From Pelagibius litoralis (GTDB lineage: Bacteria > Pseudomonadota > Alphaproteobacteria > Kiloniellales > DSM-21159): a stretch of 61,182 nt of DNA. Position numbers and translations under genes: made by a program. The stretch spans positions 1 through 61,182 of the forward strand of contig JARFRB010000109.1 in the NCBI GenBank assembly GCA_029287455.1, in the 5' to 3' direction. Below the pieces are notes generated by a model. The model did not search any database and was not told where the DNA came from. It saw only the letters and a program-made list of their open reading frames with translations. Below, one piece after another: positions 36,751-46,214 of this stretch (position 1 is its first letter; the number at the start of each line of letters is the position of its first letter).

Positions 36751-38495
36751 CCTCTTGCCTCCAGCAAGCTCTCCGCCTCGCCGGGCTTGAGCAAGGTCTC
36801 CCCCGGCTTGACGATCGAGAAGTCCACCGGCACCCGCTCGACCTCCATGCTCTCACCTTCCTGGCGGACGACCGTGAAATAGGAGCTGTCGAGATCCCCG
36901 GTGTCCGGGTGGTCTTCCCGGAAGTGCGCGCCCCGTGAGTTCTCGCGGGACAGGGCAGCGTGGGCGATCACCTGCGAGGTTTCGATCAGGCTGCGCAAGT
37001 TCAGCCAATCGTGCCAGGTCAGATTGAAGGCCAGGTTGTCGTCCGCCACACCGATCTCAAGCAGCTCGCGGCCAAGCCCAGCAACCCGCGAGAGGCCGCG
37101 CTCGATGCCGGCCGCCGTGCGGATCACGCCGACATCTTCCCACATGGCGTCCATCAACTCGCGGCGCAAGTTGTGGCTGTTCGCCGGCTTGCGGCTAAAG
37201 GGGTGGCAGGCCCTTTCGATCTCCAACGCCAAATCGGTTTCGTCCGGGTCGGGCAGGGTGCCTTGCCCGTCGATGTCCTTGGCCATGATGTCGCCGGCCA
37301 CTCCGCCGTAGACCGTGGAGTTCGCGACACCGTTGCCGCCCAGGCGGTTCGCGCCGTGCGCGCCGCCTGCATCCTCGCCGGCTACATAAAAGCCCGGAAT
37401 GCCCGTGCGGGTGTCCGGGTCGACCACAAGGCCGCCCATGAGGTAGTGGGCTGTCGGCACCACCTCCACCTGTCCGGCCGCGAGGTCGAAGCCGCTGTCG
37501 GCGCAGCGCTTGACCATGCCGGGAAAGGCGGCGCGCACCTTGTCCGGCCCGAGATGACCCATGGAGATATAGACCCCACCGTTGGGCGAGACCTGGCCCT
37601 GTCGCATCTCTGCGTAGATACCCCGGCTGACCACGTCACGGGTCGCCCGCTCGCCGCGCTCGTCATAGTCGAACATGAAGCGGGCACCGGTACCGTTCAG
37701 CAGGTGCCCGCCCGCGCCGCGCAAGCCCTCTTCGAGAACCGTGCCGGTCATGCGGGTACCTTCGCCGGCCAGGAGGCCGGTCGGGTGGAACTGCACCATC
37801 TCCATATCGCGCAACGGCAAGCCTAGGCGCAAGGCCATGGCCAGCCCGTCCATGGTCTTGTCTCCGGACGGGGTATGGTAGCGGTACATGGTGGGGCCGC
37901 CCCCGGTGGCCAGCAGAATGGCCTTCGCCCGCACGAAGCGGAAGACGCCGCTGCGCATATCGATCAGCAGGGCCCCGGCCAAACGGGAGTGATCGGACGC
38001 GGGGATCAGGCTCACCGCCCGGTGCTCCTGCAAGCGCTCGATGGGCCGCGAGAGCACCTGCTCCATCAAGCGGTTGATGATCTCGATGCCGGTGAGATCG
38101 CCCTTGTGCACCGTCCGGTCGAAGGTTTGCCCCGCGAAGGCCTTTTGATGTAGCGAGCCATCCGGGTTGCGGTCGAAGAAGCAGCCGATCTCGTTCTCCA
38201 GCTCGCGCACCCGGACCACGGCGGTCTCGCAAAGCTTCCAGGCCATGTCTTGGTGAGGCAACCACTTGCCGCCCTCAATGGTATCCATGAAATGCCGCTC
38301 GATGGAGTCGTCCGGTGCGAGCGCCACGTTGTAACCGCCTTGCACCATGCGTGTGCAGCCGCACTTGCCGATCAGGCCCTTGACCGCCAGCGTGATCTTC
38401 CGCTCCGGCGCGGCCCTTTGCGCGTGCAGCGCTGCGAAGAGTCCGGCACCGCCGGAGCCGAGGATCAGGATATCCGTATCGTGCCGTTCAAGCAT
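36747..38495 (-). CDS. fumarate reductase/succinate dehydrogenase-like flavoprotein
   Basis: The 582-residue flavoprotein has the FAD-binding start TDILILGSGGAGLFAALHA. The dicarboxylate site is conserved: QFHPTG, TVLEEGLRGAGG, ATRDVVSRG, VVPTAHYLMGG and AHGANRLGGNG. Where canonical SdhA/FrdA have Ser-His-Thr before AQGG, with the histidine covalently holding FAD, this protein has Gly46-Cys47-Thr48 before VQGG. FAD is therefore either non-covalent or attached differently. The enzyme would interconvert succinate (or a substituted succinate) and the unsaturated acid. The gene lies between the membrane-anchor genes and the fumarase subunits. Confidence 0.9.
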   Translation of the reverse strand: MLERHDTDILILGSGGAGLFAALHAQRAAPERKITLAVKGLIGKCGCTRMVQGGYNVALAPDDSIERHFMDTIEGGKWLPHQDMAWKLCETAVVRVRELENEIGCFFDRNPDGSLHQKAFAGQTFDRTVHKGDLTGIEIINRLMEQVLSRPIERLQEHRAVSLIPASDHSRLAGALLIDMRSGVFRFVRAKAILLATGGGPTMYRYHTPSGDKTMDGLAMALRLGLPLRDMEMVQFHPTGLLAGEGTRMTGTVLEEGLRGAGGHLLNGTGARFMFDYDERGERATRDVVSRGIYAEMRQGQVSPNGGVYISMGHLGPDKVRAAFPGMVKRCADSGFDLAAGQVEVVPTAHYLMGGLVVDPDTRTGIPGFYVAGEDAGGAHGANRLGGNGVANSTVYGGVAGDIMAKDIDGQGTLPDPDETDLALEIERACHPFSRKPANSHNLRRELMDAMWEDVGVIRTAAGIERGLSRVAGLGRELLEIGVADDNLAFNLTWHDWLNLRSLIETSQVIAHAALSRENSRGAHFREDHPDTGDLDSSYFTVVRQEGESMEVERVPVDFSIVKPGETLLKPGEAESLLEARG

Positions 38496-38496
38496 T

Positions 38497-38838
38497 TCAG
38501 GCCGCGTTCAGAAAGAAGGTGACGGAAATCAAGAAGGCCGCGGCCGCCGCCGAGGCCGCGAAGGTTTTCTGGCGTGGCGACCAGGGCAGCCATTCCAGCG
38601 CCATCAGCCTCAGGCCGCCGAACATATGCACGCCTAGAAGAAAGACCAGTCCGAACTCCGCGGCCTTAACGATCCCCAGGTCGGTCCAGCGCAGGAACCC
38701 GTCCAGCCTCTCCGGCTGGCGCAGGGCAAAGGACAGGACGTAGAAATGCACCGGCAGAAAGAGGGCCAGCGCCACGCCGGAGACGCGGTGCAGCACGAAG
38801 GCGTACCAAAGAGGCTGGGAGCGGTGCGGCCAGATCAT
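38497..38838 (-). CDS. SdhC-like membrane anchor subunit
   Basis: The 113-residue protein has three membrane segments: WYAFVLHRVSGVALALFLPVHFYVL, VKAAEFGLVFLLGVHMFGGL and a C-terminal helix. The HRVSG motif is characteristic of succinate dehydrogenase cytochrome b subunits, and the histidines in PVHF and GVHM could bind haem. It overlaps the preceding anchor gene by four bases. It would dock the A/B subunits to the membrane and pass electrons to or from quinone. Confidence 0.82.
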   Translation of the reverse strand: MIWPHRSQPLWYAFVLHRVSGVALALFLPVHFYVLSFALRQPERLDGFLRWTDLGIVKAAEFGLVFLLGVHMFGGLRLMALEWLPWSPRQKTFAASAAAAAFLISVTFFLNAA

Positions 38839-39167
38839 GGCGCGGTCACCGCGAAGACGGCTCGGGTCCCCATGAACAGCAGCGCCAGGAACACCGCCCA
38901 GGTGAAGAGCGAGAGCGCAAGACCTTTCAGTTTCGCATACTCGAAGACCACGACGCGCAGCCCAATCGCCGCGTGAACCGAAGCCGCCAGCACGAAGGTT
39001 CCGTAGAACCCTGCCCAGAGCAGGCTGCCTTGCGTGCGCGACAGGATTTCCTCGGCGCTCAAGCCGCCCCGCACCGCCACGATCATGACGGCAATATGGC
39101 CCAGCACCAGGGGCGCCATGATCAAGGCCGTGACCCGCTGCAGGATGTAGAGGCGCAGATCGAGCAT
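38835..39167 (-). CDS. SdhD-like membrane anchor subunit
   Basis: The 110-residue protein has three membrane segments: ITAL-like YILQRVTALIMAPLVLGHIAVMIVAV, then GFYGTFVLAASVHAAIGLRVVVF, then LFTWAVFLALLFMGTRAVF. Histidines in LGHIA and SVHAA could be haem ligands. It starts three bases after the iron-sulfur subunit gene and overlaps the next anchor gene, so the four subunits form one translational unit. Confidence 0.8.
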   Translation of the reverse strand: MLDLRLYILQRVTALIMAPLVLGHIAVMIVAVRGGLSAEEILSRTQGSLLWAGFYGTFVLAASVHAAIGLRVVVFEYAKLKGLALSLFTWAVFLALLFMGTRAVFAVTAP

Positions 39168-39170
39168 GCT

Positions 39171-39893
39171 CTATCTCCCCCGCCGGAACGCCGCCTTAAC
39201 GGTTTCACGCTTGAGGCCCGCGATGGACGCGGTGGGGTTGAGGGAATTGGGACAATAGGCAGCGCAGCTTTGGTGCGAGTGGCAATTATGGCAGCCGCCG
39301 TCGTGGGAAACCGCCTCCAGCCGTTCCGCCAAGGCACCGTCGCGCAGATCGTTCACCAGCGACCAGGCCCGGTTCAAGGCAGCCGGCCCCAGATATGCCG
39401 GGTTCGCCGCGACCACGTCGCAGGCGGCGTAGCAAACTCCGCAGTTGATGCATTCCACGGCCGCGTCCGCCGAGATCCGTTCGGGCGTGTCCGGCCGGAT
39501 CGCTTCGATCTCGTCCTCGCGGGTCTTTGTGGGGTGGAACACGCCCTCGGCCGCGACCCATTTGTCGAAGAAGTCGGACATGTCGGTGGCCAGGTCCTTG
39601 ATCACCTGCAGGTTGCGCAGCGGCGCGATCTCGATGCGCCCGCGCTTGGCCACCTTTTTGACGTGGGTGCGGCAGGTCCAGCGCGGCTTGCCGTTGACCA
39701 TCATGGCGCAAGATCCGCACATGCCCACACGGCAGGCGAAACGGTAGGACAGCGTGGGGTCGGCGTGCTGCTGGATCCAGGTCACCACGTCCAGCACCGT
39801 CTGGCTGTCTCGTGCCGGCACCTGGAAATTCTGAAAACTCTCCGCCCCGCTGCGCCAGACGTCGACGTCGAGAAAGGATGAGTCGGTGGGCAA
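39171..39893 (-). CDS. fumarate reductase/succinate dehydrogenase-like iron-sulfur subunit
   Basis: The 240-residue protein transfers electrons between the flavoprotein and the membrane anchors. The [2Fe-2S] motif is CRVGMCGSCAMMVNG with a later Cys in WTCRTH. The ferredoxin-like domain has CINCGVCYAAC and CHNCHSHQSCAAYCP, followed by NSLNPTASI. I prefer the TTG at 39893 (AGGGAG six bases upstream) to a TTG at 39980. The second gives 29 extra basic residues and lacks a clear ribosome-binding site. It is the first gene of the six-gene operon. Confidence 0.88.
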   Translation of the reverse strand: MPTDSSFLDVDVWRSGAESFQNFQVPARDSQTVLDVVTWIQQHADPTLSYRFACRVGMCGSCAMMVNGKPRWTCRTHVKKVAKRGRIEIAPLRNLQVIKDLATDMSDFFDKWVAAEGVFHPTKTREDEIEAIRPDTPERISADAAVECINCGVCYAACDVVAANPAYLGPAALNRAWSLVNDLRDGALAERLEAVSHDGGCHNCHSHQSCAAYCPNSLNPTASIAGLKRETVKAAFRRGR

Positions 39894-40080
39894 GCTTGGC
39901 TCCCTTATGGCATCCCACGGAGTTCGCGCTCCAGGGCGTCTTCGTTTCTTGGCGGCCGGCCGCTGAAGCGGCTCCGGCAAAACCTATCCCGAGGGCGTTA
40001 AACGCGCAAGAAACGGAGGGACAGCGCCTTTGGCGGAGGATAAACCTTTCGACTGGGAGCAAGGAGGAGAAAGAGCAGAC

Positions 40081-41022
40081 ATGACGGCTCAAAGCATGAC
40101 GGCGACGGAATGGCTGCTGCTGATCTTGCTTTCGGTGTTGTGGGGGGCCTCCTTTTTCTTCGCCGAGGTGGCGCTGGATCAAGTGCCGCCCTTCACCTTG
40201 GTGCTGTTCCGGGTGGGGATCGCGGCCCTGGCACTGCACCTCTGGCTGCGGGCAAGCGGTGCCAGGATGCCCGCCGACTGGGCCGCCTGGCGGCGCTTCG
40301 CCACCATGGGGCTGCTGAACAACGCCTTTCCCTTCAGCCTCATCGTCTTCGGCCAGACCTATATCCCAAGCGGTTTGGCCGCGATTTTAAACGCCACCAC
40401 GCCGCTTTTCGCCGTGGTCTTCGCCCATTTCCTCGCCAAGGACGAACGCTTGACCCTGGCACGGCTCAGCGGCGTGGGGATCGGCATCGCGGGTGTCGCG
40501 GTGATGATCGGCCCCTCGGCCTTGGACGGCTTGGGCTCCGGCGTCATTGGCCAGCTCGCGGTGCTGGGCGGGGCCTGTTGCTACGGCCTGGCGAGCTACT
40601 ACGGGCGCCGGCTGCGCGGCTATCCGCCGGTGGTTTCGGCGGCGGGGCAGGTGACCTGCAGCACCTTGTGGTTGGCGCCGCTGGCTCTGTTCATAGACCG
40701 GCCCTGGACTTTGCCGAGCCTGACTTGGGAGACGTGGGGATCGCTTCTCGGCGTGGCGCTGCTCAGCACGGCGCTGGCCTACGTGGTCTTCTTCCGCATC
40801 ATGGCGCGGGCGGGGGGCACGAACGTGATGCTGGTGACCTTCCTGGTGCCGGTGAGCGCGCTGCTGCTCGGCGTCTTCATCCTGGGCGAGGCGGTCGGTG
40901 CGCGGGAACTCACCGGCATGGCTCTGATCTTCGGCGGCCTGGCGGCTATCGACGGGCGGCTCTGGCGGTGGCTTCAGTCGCGCCTATCGGGCAGGCGCCC
41001 CAAGGCATCCAGCGCGCCTTGA
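40081..41022 (+). CDS. EamA-family (DMT) transporter
   Basis: The 313-residue protein has ten predicted membrane segments in two EamA repeats. The first contains LSVLWGASFFFAEVALDQVPPFTLVLFR and the second starts near AVLGGACCYGLASYYGRR. Members export metabolites or amino acids; the substrate here is unknown. AAGGAGG lies upstream of ATG 40081. An ATG at 40096 is also possible. Its last 49 bases overlap the convergent ruvX gene. Confidence 0.9.
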   Translation: MTAQSMTATEWLLLILLSVLWGASFFFAEVALDQVPPFTLVLFRVGIAALALHLWLRASGARMPADWAAWRRFATMGLLNNAFPFSLIVFGQTYIPSGLAAILNATTPLFAVVFAHFLAKDERLTLARLSGVGIGIAGVAVMIGPSALDGLGSGVIGQLAVLGGACCYGLASYYGRRLRGYPPVVSAAGQVTCSTLWLAPLALFIDRPWTLPSLTWETWGSLLGVALLSTALAYVVFFRIMARAGGTNVMLVTFLVPVSALLLGVFILGEAVGARELTGMALIFGGLAAIDGRLWRWLQSRLSGRRPKASSAP

Positions 41023-41462
41023 AGGATGTAGGCGGCGGCGAGCTTGTCCACCACCTCGCCTCGGCGCTTGCGGGTCATGTCGGCTTCGCCGACCAGGAAG
41101 CGCTCCACGGCGGCGGTGGATAGCCGCTCGTCCCAGAAGGCGATGGGCAGGTCGATGCCGGCGATCTCCACCAGGTTGCGGGCGAACTGCCGCACCGACT
41201 GGGCGCGCGGGCCTTCGCTGGCGTCCATGTTGACCGGCAGCCCGACGATCAGGCCTACGGCCTCCCGCTCGTCCGCCAGGCGTTTTAGCTCCTCCGCGTC
41301 TGCCGTGAACTTGCGCCGCCGGATCGTGCCCACCGCCGAGGCCACCTTGCGGTCCCGGTCCGACACCGCCACACCCACGGTCTTCTCGCCCACATCCAGC
41401 CCCAGCACGCGCCCGCGCGGAGGGAGGAGGGAAAGGAACTCGGAGAAATCGATCAGCGGCAT
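40974..41462 (-). CDS. ruvX: RuvX/YqgF, RNase H-fold pre-16S rRNA nuclease
   Basis: The 162-residue protein has the YqgF fold: VLGLDVGEKTVGVAVSD with the first catalytic aspartate, LIVGLPVNMDASEG, and FWDERLSTAAVERFL. In E. coli YqgF matures the 5' end of 16S rRNA. I chose ATG 41462. It overlaps the end of the EamA gene by 49 bases tail to tail. Confidence 0.92.
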   Translation of the reverse strand: MPLIDFSEFLSLLPPRGRVLGLDVGEKTVGVAVSDRDRKVASAVGTIRRRKFTADAEELKRLADEREAVGLIVGLPVNMDASEGPRAQSVRQFARNLVEIAGIDLPIAFWDERLSTAAVERFLVGEADMTRKRRGEVVDKLAAAYILQGALDALGRLPDRRD

Positions 41463-41560
41463 GGCGCCTTTTTGGACCCAAGGCGCGCGCCTGTCCAGCT
41501 TGCCGGTGCCTTGTTGAGAAATGCGGCCAGTGATAGCGTCCCCGCCCGGAAGGAAGATCC

Positions 41561-42259
41561 ATGAGCGATTTCCGCAACGAACTTGGGCAGCCGATTGGGG
41601 CGCCGGTGACGGGGAGCTTTCCGCGGCCGGAGCCACCGCGAACCACGATGGCGGGACGGACCTGCTCGGTGGTGCCGCTCGAGGTGGAGGCTCATGCCGA
41701 GGGACTGTTCGCGGCCTTCCGGGAGGACGGCGAGAATCGGATTTGGACCTATTTGCCTTACGGTCCCTTCGAGACGCTGGATGCCTTCATCGCGTGGATG
41801 CAAGGAACCTGTCTAGGCGAGGACCCGCTGTTCCATGCGATTCTGGATTCGGATGGGCGGCCGCTCGGCGTGGCGAGCTATCTGCGGATCGACCCCCAGG
41901 CCGGGGCGATCGAGGTGGGGCATATCAACTATGCTCCGCGCCTGCAGCGCAGCACCGCGGCGACCGAGGCCATGTACCTCCTGATGCGGCGGGTCTTCGA
42001 CGAGTTGGGCTACCGCCGCTACGAGTGGAAGTGCGATGCCTTGAATGCGGGCTCGCGCGCTGCCGCCGAGCGCCTCGGCTTCGTCTACGAAGGCACTTTC
42101 CGGCAAGCGACGCACTACAAGGGCCGCAACCGGGACACCGCTTGGTATGCCGTCATCGACAAAGACTGGCCCAAGATCGACGGCGCGTCCCGCCGTTGGC
42201 TCGATCCCGAAAATTTCGACGAGGACGGCCGGCAGAAGTCGCCGTTGAGGCTGCGCTAA
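41561..42259 (+). CDS. GNAT acetyltransferase, RimJ/RimL-like
   Basis: The 232-residue protein has the broader GNAT fold of the RimJ/RimL type. It shows the segment FHAILDSDGRPLGVASYLRIDPQAGAIEVGHINYAPRL in pieces, and the C-terminal ALNAGSRAAAERLGFVYEGTFRQ that is typical of this group. It may acetylate an N-terminal or small-molecule amine. Neighbours give no clue to the substrate. Confidence 0.88.
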   Translation: MSDFRNELGQPIGAPVTGSFPRPEPPRTTMAGRTCSVVPLEVEAHAEGLFAAFREDGENRIWTYLPYGPFETLDAFIAWMQGTCLGEDPLFHAILDSDGRPLGVASYLRIDPQAGAIEVGHINYAPRLQRSTAATEAMYLLMRRVFDELGYRRYEWKCDALNAGSRAAAERLGFVYEGTFRQATHYKGRNRDTAWYAVIDKDWPKIDGASRRWLDPENFDEDGRQKSPLRLR

Positions 42260-42315
42260 AGGTTCCGGCTGCATTTTGGCCGTCGTTGCGCGAATGGCGC
42301 GGCCTTCTCGCTCAT

Positions 42316-42345
42316 CGTCATTGCGAGCGTAGCGTGGCAATGACG
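42316..42345. repeat. REP-like palindrome
   Basis: CGTCATTGC (42316-42324) and GCAATGACG (42337-42345) form a perfect nine-base inverted repeat around GAGCGTAGCGTG. It belongs to the widespread GTCATTGCGAGC type of REP element and lies in the gap between the acetyltransferase and gatC. A degenerate copy lies at 19326. Confidence 0.75.
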
Positions 42346-42459
42346 AAAGGAAAGTCCACGCCTTCGGCGCGCACTTATAGCTATACCCCGCGCCTTGCCG
42401 CCCTCCCAAGCCGGTGCTAGGTTCCCGACCGGTTTCAAACGGCAGCAGTGGGAAGGTTC

Positions 42460-42747
42460 ATGTCGGTCGATGTCGGCACCGTTCGGCGCATCGCCAGTCT
42501 CGCGCGCGTGAAAGTCGAGGACGCGCAGGCAGAGGCCTTGGTGGGCGAACTCAACAACATTCTCTCCTGGGTCGAGCAACTCGGTGAATTGGACACCGAG
42601 GGCGTGCCGCCCATGACCTCGGTGGTGGAGATGGAACTGCCTTTGCGGGCCGACGCGGTCACCGACGGCGGCGTGGCGGAGGACATCGTCAAGAACGCGC
42701 CGGATCCTAGCGGGCGCTTCTTCACCGTGCCGAAGGTGGTCGAGTGA
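42460..42747 (+). CDS. gatC: Asp/Glu-tRNA amidotransferase subunit C
   Basis: GatC (95 residues) stabilises the GatAB complex that converts mis-charged Glu-tRNA(Gln) and Asp-tRNA(Asn) to the correct products. The start [18 protein letters not shown] and the end [11 protein letters not shown] are typical. GGAAGG lies five bases before ATG 42460. Its stop overlaps the gatA start. Confidence 0.95.
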   Translation: MSVDVGTVRRIASLARVKVEDAQAEALVGELNNILSWVEQLGELDTEGVPPMTSVVEMELPLRADAVTDGGVAEDIVKNAPDPSGRFFTVPKVVE

Positions 42748-44228
42748 TGACCGCCGCCACCGACATGACCCTGGCCGAGGCGCGCGACCGCCTGGCGGCC
42801 AAGGATATCTCCGCCGCGGAACTGGCGAGCGCCCATATCCAGGCGGTGGAGGCGGCGCGCCCGCTCAACGCCTTTATCACCGAGACGCCGGAGCGCGCCC
42901 TGGAAATGGCGCAGGCCAGCGACGCCCGGATCGCGAAGGGTGAAGCCGGCCTCTTGGAAGGAATTCCGCTGGCCATCAAGGACCTCTTTTGCACCCGCGA
43001 CGTCATGACCACGGCGGGCAGTCACATCCTGGACGGCTTCCACCCGACCTACGAATCGACCGTCTCCGCCAATTTGTGGGACGCGGGCGCGGTGCTGCTG
43101 GGTAAGACGAATCTGGACGAGTTTGCCATGGGCTCGTCCAACATGACGAGCTACTACGGGGGCGTTGAGAACCCCTGGAAGCGCGAGGGCGACAATCGCA
43201 AGCTGGTGCCCGGCGGCTCGTCGGGCGGTTCCGCCACGGCGGTAGCGGCGCACCTGGCCTTAGGCGCGACCGGCACCGACACCGGCGGCTCGATCCGCCA
43301 GCCCGCGAGCTTCACCGGTATCGTCGGCATGAAGCCGACCTACGGGCGCTGCTCGCGCTGGGGTATCGTGGCCTTTGCTTCCTCGCTGGATCAGGCGGGG
43401 CCGATGACGCGAAGCGTGCGGGACGCGGCAATCCTGCTGCGGGCCATGGCCGGACACGACCCGAAGGATTCCACCTCCGTGGACCGGCCGGTGCCGGACT
43501 ACGAGGCGGCGCTGACCGGCGATGTCAGGGGCTTGAAGGTGGGCGTGCCGAAGGAATACCGGATCGACGGCATGAGCCCGGAGATCGAGGCTTTGTGGCA
43601 AACCGGCATCGCCTGGCTGAAGGAGTCGGGTGCGGAGATCGTCGAGGTTTCCTTGCCGCACACGCGCTACGCCTTGCCGGCCTACTACATCGTGGCTCCG
43701 GCCGAGACCTCTTCGAACTTGGCGCGTTATGACGGCGTGCGCTATGGCCTGCGCGAGGATGGGGACGCCAGCCTGACGGAGATGTACGAGGCCACGCGCG
43801 GCGCGGGCTTCGGGGCGGAGGTCAAGCGCCGGGTGCTGATCGGCACCTACGTCCTCTCGGCTGGGTATTACGATGCCTACTACAACAAGGCGCGGCAGGT
43901 GCGCACCCTGATCGCGCGGGATTTTCAAGAGGCCTTCGAGAACGTGGACGTCCTGCTGACACCGACTGCGCCCTCGCCGGCGTTTGCCATGGGCGAGAAG
44001 ATGGACGACCCCATCGCGATGTACCTCAATGACGTCTTCACCGTGCCGGCCAGCATGGCCGGGCTTCCGGGAATCTCCGTGCCCGCGGGCCTGAGCGGGG
44101 AGGGCTTGCCGCTGGGACTGCAGCTTGTGGGGCGGCCCTTCGACGAGGAAACGGTGATCCGCGCGGCGGGCGTGCTGGAGGCGGCGGCGGGCTTCGATGC
44201 GCGTCCGACCTTCGTGACGGGCAGCTGA
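42747..44228 (+). CDS. gatA: Asp/Glu-tRNA amidotransferase subunit A
   Basis: GatA releases ammonia from glutamine for the amidation. It is an amidase-signature protein of 493 residues with catalytic Lys in AIKDLFCT and the Ser pair in [12 protein letters not shown] and [12 protein letters not shown] use ATG 42747, which overlaps the gatC stop; a GTG lies three bases before it. The GatCAB route implies that this organism makes Gln-tRNA indirectly, as is normal in alphaproteobacteria. Confidence 0.96.
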   Translation: MTAATDMTLAEARDRLAAKDISAAELASAHIQAVEAARPLNAFITETPERALEMAQASDARIAKGEAGLLEGIPLAIKDLFCTRDVMTTAGSHILDGFHPTYESTVSANLWDAGAVLLGKTNLDEFAMGSSNMTSYYGGVENPWKREGDNRKLVPGGSSGGSATAVAAHLALGATGTDTGGSIRQPASFTGIVGMKPTYGRCSRWGIVAFASSLDQAGPMTRSVRDAAILLRAMAGHDPKDSTSVDRPVPDYEAALTGDVRGLKVGVPKEYRIDGMSPEIEALWQTGIAWLKESGAEIVEVSLPHTRYALPAYYIVAPAETSSNLARYDGVRYGLREDGDASLTEMYEATRGAGFGAEVKRRVLIGTYVLSAGYYDAYYNKARQVRTLIARDFQEAFENVDVLLTPTAPSPAFAMGEKMDDPIAMYLNDVFTVPASMAGLPGISVPAGLSGEGLPLGLQLVGRPFDEETVIRAAGVLEAAAGFDARPTFVTGS

Positions 44229-44239
44229 GGAGTCGTGCC

Positions 44240-45694
44240 ATGAGTTTGCTGCAAGGAACGACCGGCGAATGGGAGATGGTGATTGGCCTGGAAGTCCATG
44301 CCCAGGTGATTTCTAACTCGAAGCTGTTTTCCGGAGCCTCAACCACCTTCGGGGCCGCGCCCAATAGCCAAGTGTCCATCGTCGACGCGGCCATGCCGGG
44401 CATGCTGCCGGTGCTGAACCGGGAGTGCGTGGCCCAGGCGATCCGCACGGGACTCGGCCTGAAGGCGAAGATCAATCTGGTCAGCGTCTTCGAGCGGAAG
44501 AACTACTTCTACCCGGACCTGCCCCAGGGCTATCAGATCAGCCAGTATCAGCACCCCATCGTCGGCGAGGGCTCAATCCTGCTCGACCTTGATAATGGCG
44601 AAACCCGAGAAGTGGGGATCGAACGCCTGCACCTGGAACAAGACGCAGGCAAGTCGCTGCACGACCAGCATCCGCGCAAGACCTTCGTGGACCTGAACCG
44701 TTCTGGCGTCGCCCTGATGGAAATCGTCTCCAAGCCTGACATGCGCTCGGCGGAGGAGGTGGGGGCTTACCTGCGCAAGCTGCGCTCGATCCTGCGCTAT
44801 CTGGGGACCTGCGACGGGAATATGGACGAAGGTTCCATGCGTTGCGATGTGAACCTGTCGCTGCGCCGTCCCGGCGGCCCGTTGGGCACGCGCACCGAGA
44901 CGAAGAACGTGAACTCGATCCGCTTCGTGCAGCAGGCCATCGAAGCCGAAGCGCGCCGGCAGATGGAAATTCTGGAGGACGGCGGTTCCATCGAGCAGGA
45001 GACCCGCCTGTTCGATTCCCGGCGCGGCGAAACCCGCTCCATGCGCAGCAAGGAGGAAGCGCACGATTACCGCTACTTCCCGGACCCGGACCTGCTTCCC
45101 CTGGAACTGGAGCCGGCCTGGGTGGAGGATTTGAAAGCGGCCTTGCCGGAACTTCCCGACGACAAGAAGGCGCGTTTCATGGCGGACTTCGGACTTTCCG
45201 CCTACGACGCCGGTGTGCTGGTGGCCGAGCGGGCGAACGCCGACTTCTATGAAGAGGTCGCCAAGGGGCGCGACGCAAAGCTTGCCGCCAACTGGGTGAT
45301 CACGAACTTCTTCGGGGCCCTGAACGCCTCTGGCAAGGGGCTAGAGGAGGCGCCGGTCACCGCCGCCCAGCTCGGCGGGCTGCTGGACCTCCTGGCCGAC
45401 GACACCATCTCCGGCCGGATCGCCAAGGACGTTTTCGAGGAGATGTGGGAGAGCGGCAAGGACGCCGCCGTCATCGTCGAAGAAAAGGGCCTAAAGCAAA
45501 TCACCGATACCGGCGCCATCGAAGCGGCCATCGCCAAGGTGATCGCCGATAACCCGGGCCAGGTGGAACAATACACCTCCGGCGCCAACCCCAAGGTAAT
45601 CGGCTGGTTCGTCGGTCAAGTGATGAAGGCGACTCAAGGCAAGGCCAATCCCGGCATGGTCAATCAGCTGCTGAAGAAGCACCTGGGCGGCTAA
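44240..45694 (+). CDS. gatB: Asp/Glu-tRNA amidotransferase subunit B
   Basis: GatB (484 residues) binds and activates the mischarged tRNA. It starts [14 protein letters not shown], has [14 protein letters not shown] and [11 protein letters not shown], and ends with the YqeY-like helical domain (LKKHLGG). It follows gatA by 11 bases. The product of its pathway charges the tRNA-Gln type found at 2058-2131. Confidence 0.96.
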   Translation: MSLLQGTTGEWEMVIGLEVHAQVISNSKLFSGASTTFGAAPNSQVSIVDAAMPGMLPVLNRECVAQAIRTGLGLKAKINLVSVFERKNYFYPDLPQGYQISQYQHPIVGEGSILLDLDNGETREVGIERLHLEQDAGKSLHDQHPRKTFVDLNRSGVALMEIVSKPDMRSAEEVGAYLRKLRSILRYLGTCDGNMDEGSMRCDVNLSLRRPGGPLGTRTETKNVNSIRFVQQAIEAEARRQMEILEDGGSIEQETRLFDSRRGETRSMRSKEEAHDYRYFPDPDLLPLELEPAWVEDLKAALPELPDDKKARFMADFGLSAYDAGVLVAERANADFYEEVAKGRDAKLAANWVITNFFGALNASGKGLEEAPVTAAQLGGLLDLLADDTISGRIAKDVFEEMWESGKDAAVIVEEKGLKQITDTGAIEAAIAKVIADNPGQVEQYTSGANPKVIGWFVGQVMKATQGKANPGMVNQLLKKHLGG

Positions 45695-45706
45695 AGTTCT
45701 GAGCGC

Positions 45707-46207
45707 TTATCGATCGGGCGTCCCGTCTTCGGCGTCGGCTTCGATGGACCAGATTTTCGCGTGGTCCGTGGCGCGCGATGGCTGCACGACCCGGAAGCGC
45801 TCGATCAGCTCGCCGGCGTCGTTGAAGTCCCGCTCCACGGCGAGCAGGCTGTGAATTGGGTGAGTGCACAGAGCCGCCGCCTCGTCGCATTCCTCCCGCG
45901 CGACGGGCAGGGCGGCGGCAAGGTCGGGCGCGCCGAGCGACTCGACGAAGTAGCGGGCCAGGCGCTCTACCGTTTCGAAGAACGCGGCCTCCTCGATCTC
46001 TCTCACCTCTACCAGGGTTGAAAACCCGAAGGAATGCGTTCCAAGCCAAGCACTTCTCAGTGCAAACTTATCCTTTGTCGAAAGGCCTTCGGGATCGCGG
46101 CCGGCGAAGGCAAAGGCGCCGGGGACGGACGGCTCCCCGGGCTCTGCGGCCTTATCGAAGATCTGCGCGTCGGATTGATCTAGGCGGATGGTGAGGGGGA
46201 AACGCAT
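45707..46207 (-). CDS. DUF6505-like conserved protein
   Basis: The 166-residue protein starts MRFPLTIRLDQSDAQIF and contains the pattern AEPGEPSVPGAFAFAG, KFALRSAWLGTHSFGFSTLVEV and HSLLAVERDFN. From memory this resembles DUF6505, an alphaproteobacterial family of unknown function. I chose ATG 46207, where conserved sequence begins. The gene is convergent with gatB and starts seven bases after the end of the lysozyme-inhibitor gene upstream on the same strand. Confidence 0.6.
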   Translation of the reverse strand: MRFPLTIRLDQSDAQIFDKAAEPGEPSVPGAFAFAGRDPEGLSTKDKFALRSAWLGTHSFGFSTLVEVREIEEAAFFETVERLARYFVESLGAPDLAAALPVAREECDEAAALCTHPIHSLLAVERDFNDAGELIERFRVVQPSRATDHAKIWSIEADAEDGTPDR

Positions 46208-46214
46208 GACGCTG

